This document shows positions 38,039 through 45,623 of a stretch of DNA of 64,000 bases, piece after piece; the first letter of the stretch is position 1; the number at the start of each line of letters is the position of its first letter. Location: NCBI RefSeq assembly GCF_009741735.1, contig NZ_WHOH01000003.1:930001-994000 (forward strand). The letters run 5' to 3'. The position numbers were made by a program, and so were the translations under genes. This stretch comes from Lentibacillus sp. JNUCC-1. Lineage in GTDB: Bacteria; Bacillota; Bacilli; Bacillales; Amphibacillaceae. Under the pieces are notes generated by a model that searched no databases, was not told the origin of the DNA, and saw nothing but the letters and a program-made list of their open reading frames with translations.

Positions 38039-38728
38039 ATGAATGTACCATCGGTCATGATCAAAGATGTACCTAAAGCCGAACGTCCAAGAGAGCGGCT
38101 GTTGAAGTTTGGAGCCTCACATTTATCCAACCAGGAACTGTTGGCGATTCTACTGGGCAGCGGCACGAAGAATGAATCTGTCATGGCGCTGGCAAACAGA
38201 GTTTTGATGCATTTCGAAGGGGTACAATTGCTTAAAAATTCGACAATTGAAGAACTCACCGCAATTAAAGGGATTGGAGATGCAAAGGGCGTTGTTATTC
38301 TGGCAGCACTTGAACTTGGTCAGCGGATGAATCAATTTAAGCCTGGAGAAAAGTATGTTATTCGGTCCCCGGAAGATGGAGCAGATTTTGTGATGGAAGA
38401 GATGCGCCATCTGAATCAAGAACACTTTGTCGTTTTATTTTTGGACACCAAGAATCAGGTGATCCACCGAAAAACGATCTTCATCGGAAGCCTAAATGCC
38501 TCTATTGTCCATCCGCGCGAAGTTTTCCGCGAGGCAGTAAAAAGATCTGCAGCCTCGATCATCTGCGCTCATAACCATCCGTCAGGCGACCCGACACCCT
38601 CACGCGAAGACATTCATGTGACAAAACGCTTAGCTGAATCTGGTAAACTCGTTGGTATAGAATTGCTTGATCACATTGTTATAGGGGATCGGAAATTTAT
38701 TTCTCTGAAAGAAAAAGGGTACTTATAA
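38039..38728 (+). CDS. radC: RadC/YsxA family JAMM-domain protein
   Basis: Protein of the RadC family with an N-terminal helix-hairpin-helix-like domain (LKNSTIEELTAIKGIGDAKG, about 62-81) and a C-terminal JAB/MPN-type metal-binding domain whose signature AHNHPSGDPTPSRED is intact. The function in DNA repair is not settled. 229 residues; ATG 38039 after GGAAAGGAGATGG. It is the last core gene before the prophage; mreB, its usual next neighbour, is not seen. Confidence 0.95.
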   Translation: MNVPSVMIKDVPKAERPRERLLKFGASHLSNQELLAILLGSGTKNESVMALANRVLMHFEGVQLLKNSTIEELTAIKGIGDAKGVVILAALELGQRMNQFKPGEKYVIRSPEDGADFVMEEMRHLNQEHFVVLFLDTKNQVIHRKTIFIGSLNASIVHPREVFREAVKRSAASIICAHNHPSGDPTPSREDIHVTKRLAESGKLVGIELLDHIVIGDRKFISLKEKGYL

Positions 38729-38835
38729 GATTATCTATATTCTATTAAAAATGTTGATGTAACGGGGTTTCTAAGGGTGATGTTGTTGTAAATCATTAAA
38801 AATATCACATAAATATCACATTAATTTTAACTAAG
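38729..38835. other. Probable left prophage-chromosome junction
   Basis: AT-rich spacer between radC and int. It contains a direct repeat of ATATCACAT(A/T)A (near 38803 and 38815). The att core should lie here, but it cannot be defined without the right end of the prophage. Confidence 0.5.
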
Positions 38836-40026
38836 TTATTTTTGGAGTATCTCTTTGTATAGATTTGATAATTTTTCGGGTGCTTTGCGTTTCATCTTTT
38901 TTGTCACATGGGTGTAAATTCGCATGGTCGTATGTGCATCCTCATGGCCAACTCTTTCCATGATCGTAGGCAGATCAATTCCGGCTTCCGTCATCATAGA
39001 AATATGCGTATGCCTAAAAATATGCGGTGTTGCGTGTTTTTTTATAGACGTTTTTTTAAGCAACCGTTTCATTCTGATATTAAGTTGTATGGTGTAAAAT
39101 GGATAGCCATTCTGTCGGGCAAACACAAAATCTTTATCATGAAAGCCCTCGATTAATTTCCTGTATTTCATTTTGTGCTTGTCATTTTCATGTATAACAT
39201 TTTTAAGCATGTCCATGACAAACGGCTCCATGTTAATGGTCCTGACAGACCCGTATGATTTAGGTGGTGTTAAATCGTAATCTTTCATATTATTTGTCTC
39301 AGTGTATATGGTTTTAGATATGTCAATCTCATTCGTTTCAAAGAGTAAATCGTGTTTCTGTAAGGCACACAGCTCTCCGGGGCGCATACCTGAAAAAGCG
39401 AGAGCATAAAAGCGCTCCTTGTCGTATTTTAAACCGTAAGTGGAAGCTGCGGTCAAGAATTCACGCAGTTCGTCTCGATCGAAATACTTTTCATTGATGC
39501 TATCTTGTTTGATTTGTTCGACCGTTTTTTGTTTCTTAGGCTTCACAATGTCAGTAGCCGGATTTTCTTTAATCCATTTATTACGTATAGAGAACCTAAA
39601 TATTTGATTAGCACAATCATGTATTCCGTTGATTGTTGTTTCAGCATAGTCATTGGCGAGTTTGTCTATAGTTGTTTGGTACAAGTAGTGAGTTACCTCT
39701 GTGATCAGTTGCTTTGCCATATATTGATTCAAACTTTTTATTTCTTTCCGGCGCCGAAGCAATGTACTGTTTTTCTTGCCTGACTTTGAATAGGTTTCAT
39801 ACCACATATTAGCAGCAGCATCAAAAGTGATGTGCTTTGATGCATTTCTGTCTAACCCCGCTGATTGAAGTTCAATTTCGTCGAGAACTCTTTGTTTAGC
39901 TTCACCTTTTGTTCTTCCTCTTCTTGCGATCTGATTACGCTTACCTGTAGAGGGGTGAGGTGGTCCATCTGCAATACATTCCCACCTTTTTTTACCTGAT
40001 TTCAGTTGCACTTGAAAGCATCGCAT
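38836..40026 (-). CDS. int: Prophage integrase, tyrosine recombinase
   Basis: Site-specific recombinase that inserts and, with help, excises the prophage. Arm-type DNA-binding N-terminus (KSGKKRWECIADGPP), SAM-like core-binding domain (about 70-165), and catalytic domain with Arg in FSGMRPGELCAL, His-x-x-Arg in HIFRHTH, the GHEDAHTTMRIYTHV segment with second His and the Tyr nucleophile. 396 residues, typical of Bacillus phage integrases. It reads toward radC, with its stop about 110 bases from the radC stop, so the left attachment site should lie in 38729-38835. Confidence 0.95.
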   Translation of the reverse strand: MRCFQVQLKSGKKRWECIADGPPHPSTGKRNQIARRGRTKGEAKQRVLDEIELQSAGLDRNASKHITFDAAANMWYETYSKSGKKNSTLLRRRKEIKSLNQYMAKQLITEVTHYLYQTTIDKLANDYAETTINGIHDCANQIFRFSIRNKWIKENPATDIVKPKKQKTVEQIKQDSINEKYFDRDELREFLTAASTYGLKYDKERFYALAFSGMRPGELCALQKHDLLFETNEIDISKTIYTETNNMKDYDLTPPKSYGSVRTINMEPFVMDMLKNVIHENDKHKMKYRKLIEGFHDKDFVFARQNGYPFYTIQLNIRMKRLLKKTSIKKHATPHIFRHTHISMMTEAGIDLPTIMERVGHEDAHTTMRIYTHVTKKMKRKAPEKLSNLYKEILQK

Positions 40027-40480
40027 TAAAACTCAATCCTCCCATAATATTATTTTGGTACATCTCAAGCCTGTCTCTAGCAAAATCGTGTTCTACATTG
40101 AATACGTTTGCAACTTCAAACACTGTTAAATCACTCATAACCGCGAGCATAAACCAAGGAACACAAAAATGTTTGGCGAAATACTCCGCCTGATCTTCTT
40201 GTAATCTCAAAAATGACGACTTCATATGCGTCTGACTGCCAGCATGATTAAAAATGTGGCAGCATTCATGGCCAAAGTCTTGCCATTGTTGCTGCAGTGA
40301 TTTTCTTTCATCAATAAACACACAATACCGCCCCTTGTAATACACAGCCTCACTGACTTCATCCCAGTATTGCACACGAAGTTTAATTGCACTTGATACA
40401 TGATCTATCGTCAGCTGGCATGGATCACTAATGCGTAAGGATCGATAAAACCCAAAAACAAATCTTTCTGTTCTGTTCAA
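39992..40480 (-). CDS. ImmA/IrrE-type metalloprotease
   Basis: Zinc protease of the ImmA/IrrE family; such prophage proteases cleave the phage repressor and so permit induction. The zinc motif HECCHIFNHAG (HExxH) is followed by EDQAEYFAKHFCVPWFML. Translation most likely starts at TTG 40480 after AGAGGTGG (MNRTERFVFGFYRSLR), giving 162 residues; a longer frame to 40552 has no ribosome site. It overlaps the int start by 35 bases and is co-directional. Confidence 0.85.
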   Translation of the reverse strand: MNRTERFVFGFYRSLRISDPCQLTIDHVSSAIKLRVQYWDEVSEAVYYKGRYCVFIDERKSLQQQWQDFGHECCHIFNHAGSQTHMKSSFLRLQEDQAEYFAKHFCVPWFMLAVMSDLTVFEVANVFNVEHDFARDRLEMYQNNIMGGLSFNAMLSSATEIR

Positions 40481-40594
40481 ATTACCACCTCTGTATATAG
40501 AATGTATGTTCGTATTAATTGTAAAATATATGGTGTACATTATGTTGCACACCGCGTAATAACTTATTTATATACATTTAATGCATTAACATAA

Positions 40595-40625
40595 CTTACA
40601 CTTATCATGTTATAATAAGTGTAAG
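40595..40625. promoter_or_regulatory. Palindrome overlapping an extended -10 promoter
   Basis: CTTACACTTA (40595-40604) and TAAGTGTAAG (40616-40625) are a perfect inverted repeat with 11 bases between. An extended -10 element TGTTATAAT (40608-40616) lies between the arms, so a dimeric regulator bound here would block the promoter of the small gene at 40652. Confidence 0.6.
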
Positions 40626-40651
40626 AATTTATTTCAGTCAGGAGGTTTGAA

Positions 40652-40828
40652 ATGATGTCTATTTTTAATGATTATATAAATTTGCCTATCGTAAAATTTT
40701 TATTAAACCACTGGGAACTCCATTTAATAACATTAATTATAGTTATGTGTTTTATTTTCGTACTAGACAAAATTAGTGTTAAACGGAAGAAAGACAAAAA
40801 TCATAAAAACTATCACCGAATCGGGTGA
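40652..40828 (+). CDS. Small single-pass membrane protein in the lysogeny region
   Basis: 58 residues with strong ribosome site CAGGAGGTTTG before ATG 40652 (a second ATG follows directly). One membrane helix (LITLIIVMCFIFVLDKI, about residues 26-42) and a basic, Lys/His-rich tail. It runs opposite to the surrounding lysogeny genes, behind its own promoter and palindrome, and its 3' end overlaps the next gene tail to tail by 50 bases. Function unknown; superinfection exclusion is one possibility, not supported by any motif. Confidence 0.7.
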   Translation: MMSIFNDYINLPIVKFLLNHWELHLITLIIVMCFIFVLDKISVKRKKDKNHKNYHRIG

Positions 40829-41414
40829 TACTAATCTTTTTATTTTCAAAGTTATCGGCAGAGTGTTTAGAGATGCTTTTCGAAAAATCTATAATTTCCA
40901 ATAGGCCATAGTTCCTCAATCTAAATATTCTAGCTCTGGTTTCGTCACGAGTTAGTAAAATACCACTAGTATAACCATTTTCACTAAAGTTTTTTAAATG
41001 GCCGAGATCAGACACACTGAGGTCTTTAAGAATTTCAAAAAACAAATCATATCGAATATAATGGTCTTCATTATTTATAGACATGTAATTTATAAAGTAA
41101 TTGATGAAATACTTTAATTTGTTTTGTTGGGATTGTTTTTCGATCTCATCATTTAACATTTCAATCATAGATGTGATGTCATCTTTATTATCGTTATTTA
41201 TATTTTTAAACTGAATGCTTGAATCTAATTCATTTATTTTCTTAGACAGTTCTTGATAAAAGTTTTCTATTCTCTTAAATCGTAATTCCTGTTTACGTCC
41301 GAAATAAGCTGTTGAAAGAGTTGGACCAATTACTGGAATTAATTCTAACCCTGACTGAATGGTTAAATCCCTATATTCCTTAAAACCCAATTTTGTGTTG
41401 TGTTCTTCTGTCAT
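40779..41414 (-). CDS. Prophage accessory protein of unknown function
   Basis: 211 residues. The N-terminus GLELIPVIGPTLSTAYFGRK is a hydrophobic hairpin-like stretch, followed by charged helices (RIENFYQELSKKINELD...) and a C-terminal part with a winged-helix-like pattern (RDETRARIFRLRNYGLLEII). I cannot assign a family. Its place between repressor and ImmA-like protease is a common slot for morons such as immunity or defence genes; that is inference. Confidence 0.75.
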   Translation of the reverse strand: MTEEHNTKLGFKEYRDLTIQSGLELIPVIGPTLSTAYFGRKQELRFKRIENFYQELSKKINELDSSIQFKNINNDNKDDITSMIEMLNDEIEKQSQQNKLKYFINYFINYMSINNEDHYIRYDLFFEILKDLSVSDLGHLKNFSENGYTSGILLTRDETRARIFRLRNYGLLEIIDFSKSISKHSADNFENKKISITRFGDSFYDFCLSSV

Positions 41415-41487
41415 TTTTCAACCTCATTCGAATAACTGTGATGTGTTCTCAAGCGCACATTTTCACGTAAACCTACAAAACATTCTC

Positions 41488-41832
41488 CTAATCGTCTTTA
41501 AAAGCTTCCCAGATCTTCCGTAACTTTCGAATATTTTCTTCTCCTGACTTTGGCATTTCTTTATACCACCTAATTAGTTCAGGGTCTTTGATAAAGGCTT
41601 CAAATGATTCTTCTTCCGTTAGGTGTGGATGATGGGAATTGCCGACAATATAGTCCACAGTGGCATCCAGTGTCTTGGATAGATCAACAAGTATTTCTGG
41701 TTCTATCCTTTTTTGAAAACCTGTTTCTATTTTATTCATTTTGCTTTGAGAAACACCGATCTTTTCTGCAAGTTCCCGTTGTTCCATTCCTCTATTGTCT
41801 CTCAAATCACGTATTCTTTTTCCTACATCCAT
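41488..41832 (-). CDS. CI-like prophage repressor (XRE HTH)
   Basis: Helix-turn-helix repressor expected to keep the lytic promoter off. HTH at about residues 5-60 (GKRIRDLRDNRGMEQRELAEKIGVSQSKMNKIE, shown here as a motif of the XRE family over residues 4-36), and a short helical C-terminal tail. ATG 41832 follows AAGGGG; the frame upstream to 41856 lacks a site. 114 residues, so it lacks a self-cleaving peptidase domain, consistent with inactivation by the nearby ImmA-type protease. Divergent from the early operon. Confidence 0.9.
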   Translation of the reverse strand: MDVGKRIRDLRDNRGMEQRELAEKIGVSQSKMNKIETGFQKRIEPEILVDLSKTLDATVDYIVGNSHHPHLTEEESFEAFIKDPELIRWYKEMPKSGEENIRKLRKIWEAFKDD

Positions 41833-41877
41833 TTTGTTTTTCCCCTTATAAAACAACGTTTATAATCATTTTATACT

Positions 41878-41979
41878 TTCCAAAAAAGAAATCAATAATA
41901 ATTTCTAAAAAAGATTATATAACCTGTTGACTTTCTAAAATCGAATATGTATACTCAAAGTAAGATTTCTAAAATGGAA
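41878..41979. promoter_or_regulatory. Prophage control region: early promoter and four operator-like sites
   Basis: Early rightward promoter: TTGACT (41927-41932), 17 bases, TATACT (41950-41955). Four copies of a 13-base motif of form TTC-N7-GAA surround it: 41878-41890 (TTCCAAAAAAGAA), 41903-41915 (TTCTAAAAAAGAT), 41933-41945 (TTCTAAAATCGAA, inside the promoter spacer) and 41967-41979 (TTCTAAAATGGAA). They are the likely binding sites for the divergent CI- and Cro-like proteins. Confidence 0.75.
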
Positions 41980-42002
41980 TTTAAAGAAAGCGAGGTGCAG
42001 AC

Positions 42003-42248
42003 ATGATTGTCAACTTGGAAATCATTAAAGAAAAACGAAAACTAAAAGGATACACCATTAACGATATGGCTACTAGTCTAGGTTTGACGAATGCTTCAAT
42101 GTACTATAAACGAGAAGCAGGTCAGTACAAATTCAAAGCCGAAGAGGTCATGATGGTTGCAAGACTCCTTGAAATCCCTATGGATAAGCTTTTTTTATCT
42201 GATCAATATTCTAAAATAGATATTACGGGTAAAAAACAAATTATTTAG
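42003..42248 (+). CDS. Cro-like HTH protein
   Basis: 81-residue XRE-type helix-turn-helix protein, first gene of the early operon and so probably the Cro counterpart of the repressor. HTH: GYTINDMATSLGLTNASMYY (about 18-37), then KFKAEEVMMVARLLEIPMDKLF. ATG 42003 follows AAAGCGAGGTG. Confidence 0.85.
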   Translation: MIVNLEIIKEKRKLKGYTINDMATSLGLTNASMYYKREAGQYKFKAEEVMMVARLLEIPMDKLFLSDQYSKIDITGKKQII

Positions 42249-42259
42249 GAGGTTCTCGA

Positions 42260-42976
42260 ATGAATCAACTTAAAGTGGTGTCCTATAACGGACAACTAGT
42301 AACTGAAAGCAGAGAAGTCGCACTTATGATCGACAGGTCTCACGACCAATTGATGAGAAGCGTGAGAACTTACATCAAATATTTGGACTCTGCAAAAATG
42401 CAGAGTGAAAACTTCTTCATCGAATCATCTTATAAAAACAGTCAAAACAAAGAAATGCCATGTTATCTAATAACCAAAAAAGGGTGCGACATGGTAGCCA
42501 ATAAAATGACCGGAGAAAAAGGCGTGCTTTTCACAGCTGAATATGTAACCAGATTTGAAGAAATGGAAAAGCAACAACCAAAAGTATTATCCGATAAAGA
42601 ACAGCTAATGGCTTCTATGAAACTGTCAATTGAGCATAATGAAAAGATCGAAAAGCATGATGAACGTATTTCCCACCTGGAAGAAACAATGCGTATTGAT
42701 GGAATTCAAGAAAGAAAGATCCAGAAGAAAGGCGCACAAGTTGTCATTGAGTCCTTGGGTGGAAAAGATTCAGCTGCATACAAGGAAGTCAGTAAAAAGG
42801 TATTCAGTTCCTTGTGGCGGGATTTCAAAGATCATTTTTCAATTCCAAGATATAGCGAACTGCCACGAGTACAGTTCCAAGAAGGTATGAGATTTATCGG
42901 AATGTGGCAGCCATCTACCAGTTTAAGAATCGAGATTGATAGTTTTAACAGTCAACAAAAGCTGGAGGTGATCTAA
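42260..42976 (+). CDS. Rha-family antirepressor with ORF6C domain
   Basis: Phage regulatory protein. N-terminal Rha-type DNA-binding domain (TESREVALMIDRSHDQLMRS... to EYVTRFEEMEKQ, about 15-110), a coiled-coil linker, and a C-terminal ORF6C domain (about 150-235; KKVFSSLWRDFKDHFSIPRY). Such proteins modulate lysis-lysogeny. 238 residues; ATG 42260 follows AGGAGG. Confidence 0.9.
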   Translation: MNQLKVVSYNGQLVTESREVALMIDRSHDQLMRSVRTYIKYLDSAKMQSENFFIESSYKNSQNKEMPCYLITKKGCDMVANKMTGEKGVLFTAEYVTRFEEMEKQQPKVLSDKEQLMASMKLSIEHNEKIEKHDERISHLEETMRIDGIQERKIQKKGAQVVIESLGGKDSAAYKEVSKKVFSSLWRDFKDHFSIPRYSELPRVQFQEGMRFIGMWQPSTSLRIEIDSFNSQQKLEVI

Positions 42977-43273
42977 TTGCAAATAACTTTTGGATCCGAT
43001 GAACTTTCACAACTTGCTACGGAGCTAAAAAACCATCTTGTCCCAATTTTAATTGAAGAACTCCGAGCACAAGATTTACCCCCGTTGTTAACTAGGAAAC
43101 AGTTTATGGAATTAACCGATATCGGCCCGACTAAGTGCAATGAGTTATTCAATCGAGCCGACTTCCCGGTTAATCGAGAGCTAGGTCATCCTAAAGTACC
43201 AACGAAACAATTCTTTGAATGGGTGTCAAAAACAACTAATAGGACAGAGATCAGTTTTAACAGAGCAATCTAG
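42977..43273 (+). CDS. Small phage DNA-binding protein, excisionase-like
   Basis: 98 residues starting at TTG 42977 after GGAGGTG, immediately at the end of the antirepressor gene. The centre, LLTRKQFMELTDIGPTKCNELFNRADFPVNRELGHPKVPTK (residues about 36-76, cited as a region), resembles excisionase/MerR-like winged helices (DUF771-like). It may act in excision or regulation. Confidence 0.7.
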   Translation: MQITFGSDELSQLATELKNHLVPILIEELRAQDLPPLLTRKQFMELTDIGPTKCNELFNRADFPVNRELGHPKVPTKQFFEWVSKTTNRTEISFNRAI

Positions 43274-43373
43274 CTATTTGAAAGGAGGTGTAATTCCATC
43301 ATATGGCATAAACACTGAAAAGTCTTTGCTGTCACGGCAAATTTGCTTATACAGCAAAAAAGGAGGTGAAGAA

Positions 43374-43655
43374 ATGGAATTTGGGCCCGTCTTGAGGAAG
43401 ATGCGGAAACAATCCGGTATGAGTCAAGAAGATATGGCCCTGGAACTGCACATGTCAATCAGCAACGTCTCACGACTAGAATCCGGCAAATACGAATTAA
43501 AGGCACATGACATGATCAAGTGGTGCCAGGTCACACAAATGCAAGAGGTGTTCATCGCATTCACATGCGGCGTTGATGCCGTAAGTATCATGCAAATCAT
43601 AATGGACAGTGGTTTAACGTTCGTTGGAGCAATATTACTAGGAGGGATTATATGA
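43374..43655 (+). CDS. Small XRE-type HTH protein
   Basis: 93 residues. HTH at about residues 6-58 (RKMRKQSGMSQEDMALELHM then NVSRLESGKYELKAHDMI), followed by a hydrophobic C-terminus (IMQIIMDSGLTFVGAILLGG) that could be a membrane helix. ATG 43374 follows AAAGGAGGTG; the frame is open far upstream, but another AAAGGAGGTG at 43280 has no good start. It overlaps the next gene (ATGA). Confidence 0.8.
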   Translation: MEFGPVLRKMRKQSGMSQEDMALELHMSISNVSRLESGKYELKAHDMIKWCQVTQMQEVFIAFTCGVDAVSIMQIIMDSGLTFVGAILLGGII

Positions 43656-43891
43656 AGGTTATCACCTTTGGCGAAATGAAAGAACTAACGAATCGATACA
43701 AAGCCATCATTAAATCGCCACACAAGGATTTAAGACTGGCCAACATGCTAGATGATATGCGCCAAGCATACGGGATTCCCCTTTTGCGAAATAATCAATT
43801 CGAGCATAACAATCCATATTTAATGCAAATGTACCGTACAGTCAGTTTTTCACGAGAATTTATGGGAGGAGATACTGTTGTTGGATATTAA
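43652..43891 (+). CDS. Small phage early protein of unknown function
   Basis: 79 residues, mixed charge, mostly helical (FGEMKELTNRYKAIIKSPHKD). It overlaps the upstream stop by four bases and the next gene's start. No family recognised. Confidence 0.7.
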   Translation: MKVITFGEMKELTNRYKAIIKSPHKDLRLANMLDDMRQAYGIPLLRNNQFEHNNPYLMQMYRTVSFSREFMGGDTVVGY

Positions 43892-44177
43892 CAAACACTT
43901 TTTGATAGAAGACAGGCGACGTGCAGATAGGGAGTACAGATGTTTCAAGGATTTAATGTGTGATGTTGTCCTTCTGATTGATAGCAACCGGATGGACGCT
44001 GCCAAAGAACGAATGATAGATATGAACCAGTCTTTAAATGAATTAGCTTGTATGAGCACTAAGAAGTATGAAGAAGACAAATTCTTGAGGAACCATAACG
44101 AACTGGTGAAAAGAATGCATGAAGAAGGGATTCAATTTGAAGTGTTGAGGAGTGTTTACGGTGACGGACTACGTTGA
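43878..44177 (+). CDS. Small helical phage early protein
   Basis: 99 residues from TTG 43878 (or TTG 43881) after GGGAGGAG. Highly charged and helical (RRADREYRCFKDLM, NHNELVKRMHEEGIQFEVLR). No family recognised. Confidence 0.7.
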   Translation: MLDINKHFLIEDRRRADREYRCFKDLMCDVVLLIDSNRMDAAKERMIDMNQSLNELACMSTKKYEEDKFLRNHNELVKRMHEEGIQFEVLRSVYGDGLR

Positions 44178-44244
44178 TAAATGGATGTTGGTGCTGTTTA
44201 TCGTTGTGTTGGTAGTGAATTATTTTGCTTTAATTAGCGCCTAG
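44161..44244 (+). CDS. 27-residue membrane peptide
   Basis: GTG 44161 follows GAGGAGTG by six bases. The product VTDYVDKWMLVLFIVVLVVNYF-type sequence is one membrane helix (residues 8-25) with a short acidic N-terminus. It overlaps the previous gene's end by 17 bases and precedes the next gene. Such micro-proteins occur in phage early operons, but expression is unproven. Confidence 0.5.
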   Translation: MTDYVDKWMLVLFIVVLVVNYFALISA

Positions 44245-44257
44245 GGGGTTGCGAGGA

Positions 44258-44605
44258 ATGGATTCATATACAAATAAAAAACTCACTGCCGATACAGTGA
44301 GCTCACAAATTAATGAATATAGGACAAGCATACCACACAACCCTCTGACTGGCAACTTGACACTCCAAGCCACTATTTACGATTTTTTAGATGACATTGA
44401 TCCGGTTTATGAAAAACTTTCGTCTCTGAAGCTGGATCAAGAGGTCACATTCAAAACCATCAAAGTAACTCACAACCAATTCGGTTTTTATGAAGTTGAA
44501 ACAGCTGAAGAACATGAAGTTTTCCCATGTGTTATTTCTAGTTATTACCATATTTGCGAGTTGATTGGAGGTGAAATTCGTGAAAGCATCTCAGGTTCAG
44601 GATGA
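44258..44605 (+). CDS. Phage early protein of unknown function
   Basis: 115 residues from ATG 44258 (an in-frame TTG lies at 44249). The segment LDQEVTFKTIKVTHNQFGFYEVE suggests a small beta-rich fold. No family recognised. Its 3' end overlaps the next gene by 26 bases. Confidence 0.68.
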   Translation: MDSYTNKKLTADTVSSQINEYRTSIPHNPLTGNLTLQATIYDFLDDIDPVYEKLSSLKLDQEVTFKTIKVTHNQFGFYEVETAEEHEVFPCVISSYYHICELIGGEIRESISGSG

Positions 44606-44753
44606 TTACATTCGAGATTATATCTGCCAGCAGCTTAGCGCATATGAATTTTATGACACAGAAGGAAGATCCACCAAAGAACTGAAATACATTTTAGCCA
44701 CACGCAGAGCCATGGACATTAATATTGATTCCGACAGCAATAAATTTTTTTAA
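44580..44753 (+). CDS. Small phage protein of unknown function
   Basis: 57 residues from GTG 44580, chosen because GGAGGTG ends nine bases before it. Sequence MKASQVQDDYIRDYICQQL..., helical and acidic. No family recognised. Confidence 0.65.
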   Translation: MKASQVQDDYIRDYICQQLSAYEFYDTEGRSTKELKYILATRRAMDINIDSDSNKFF

Positions 44754-44822
44754 GGGGCATTGTGGGATAGCTGATGTAATCATAGTTATCCCTGATTCAT
44801 TCTTCAAAGGGAGGAACGTAAA

Positions 44823-45611
44823 ATGCGCGGTTGGATAAAAGTGCACCGAGAACTTATGGATAAAGCCATATGGATAGAGTCAACTACTGAACAAAAAACC
44901 ATACTTATAACACTTCTCATGATGGCCAATCACGATAAAAAAGAATGGGAATTCAAAGGCAAAAAATATGCTGCAGAACCCGGACAATTTGTAACCAGCA
45001 TAGACAAAATAGCCAAATTATGCGGGAAAGGAGTGTCTCGCCAAAACGTCAGAACAGCACTAAATAGATTTAAAAAATATGATTTTCTAACAGATGAATC
45101 AACCAACCAAAACAGGCTCATAACCATTGTTAATTGGGGTCTTTACCAGTCACGTGATGAAGAAGTTAACAAGCAAACTAACAAGCAACTAACAAGCAAC
45201 CAACATGCGGCTAACACCCAGCTAACACCTAACAAGAATGATAAGAATGATAAGAATGACAAGAAGAAAGATAGTCGTAAACGAATTTACGACGACACGT
45301 CAATATATTACCAACTTGCTTTATATTTCTATCAGCAGATTCAAAACAATAACCCGAATCACAAAAAGCCGAACTTGCAAAACTGGGCTGATGACGTACG
45401 TAAAATGATTGAAATTGATAAGCGTACAGAGAAACAAGTTAAGTATCTTATGACTTGGGTGCAGCAAGACGAGTTTGAAATGGTTAATGTTTTGTCTCCT
45501 GCTAAACTCAGAAAACGTTTTGATGGATTAATCATGAAGGTGAAAAGAGACAGACAATCCCTTCCGCCGAATGTTACTCCGATAAACGACAAATACAACT
45601 ATGGATTTTAG
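44823..45611 (+). CDS. Phage replication initiator, DnaD-like replisome organizer
   Basis: Likely binds the phage origin and loads the helicase with the following DnaC-like protein. N-terminal winged helix (GWIKVHRELMDKAIWIESTT ... KKYDFLTDESTNQNRLITIVNWGLYQ, about 3-115), a low-complexity Asn/Asp/Lys linker with repeated NDK (about 140-150, encoded by GATAAGAAT repeats), and a C-terminal helical domain (PNLQNWADDVRKMIEIDKRT). 262 residues. Repetitive DNA in the linker may be part of the origin, as in many phages. Confidence 0.85.
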   Translation: MRGWIKVHRELMDKAIWIESTTEQKTILITLLMMANHDKKEWEFKGKKYAAEPGQFVTSIDKIAKLCGKGVSRQNVRTALNRFKKYDFLTDESTNQNRLITIVNWGLYQSRDEEVNKQTNKQLTSNQHAANTQLTPNKNDKNDKNDKKKDSRKRIYDDTSIYYQLALYFYQQIQNNNPNHKKPNLQNWADDVRKMIEIDKRTEKQVKYLMTWVQQDEFEMVNVLSPAKLRKRFDGLIMKVKRDRQSLPPNVTPINDKYNYGF

Positions 45612-45623
45612 GAGGTAGCTGTC

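Noticed and set aside
40779..40850. TATCACCGAATCGGGTGATA as a terminator for the small membrane gene
   Set aside because: The stem is short, has no T tract and lies inside both convergent coding ends; not strong enough to list.
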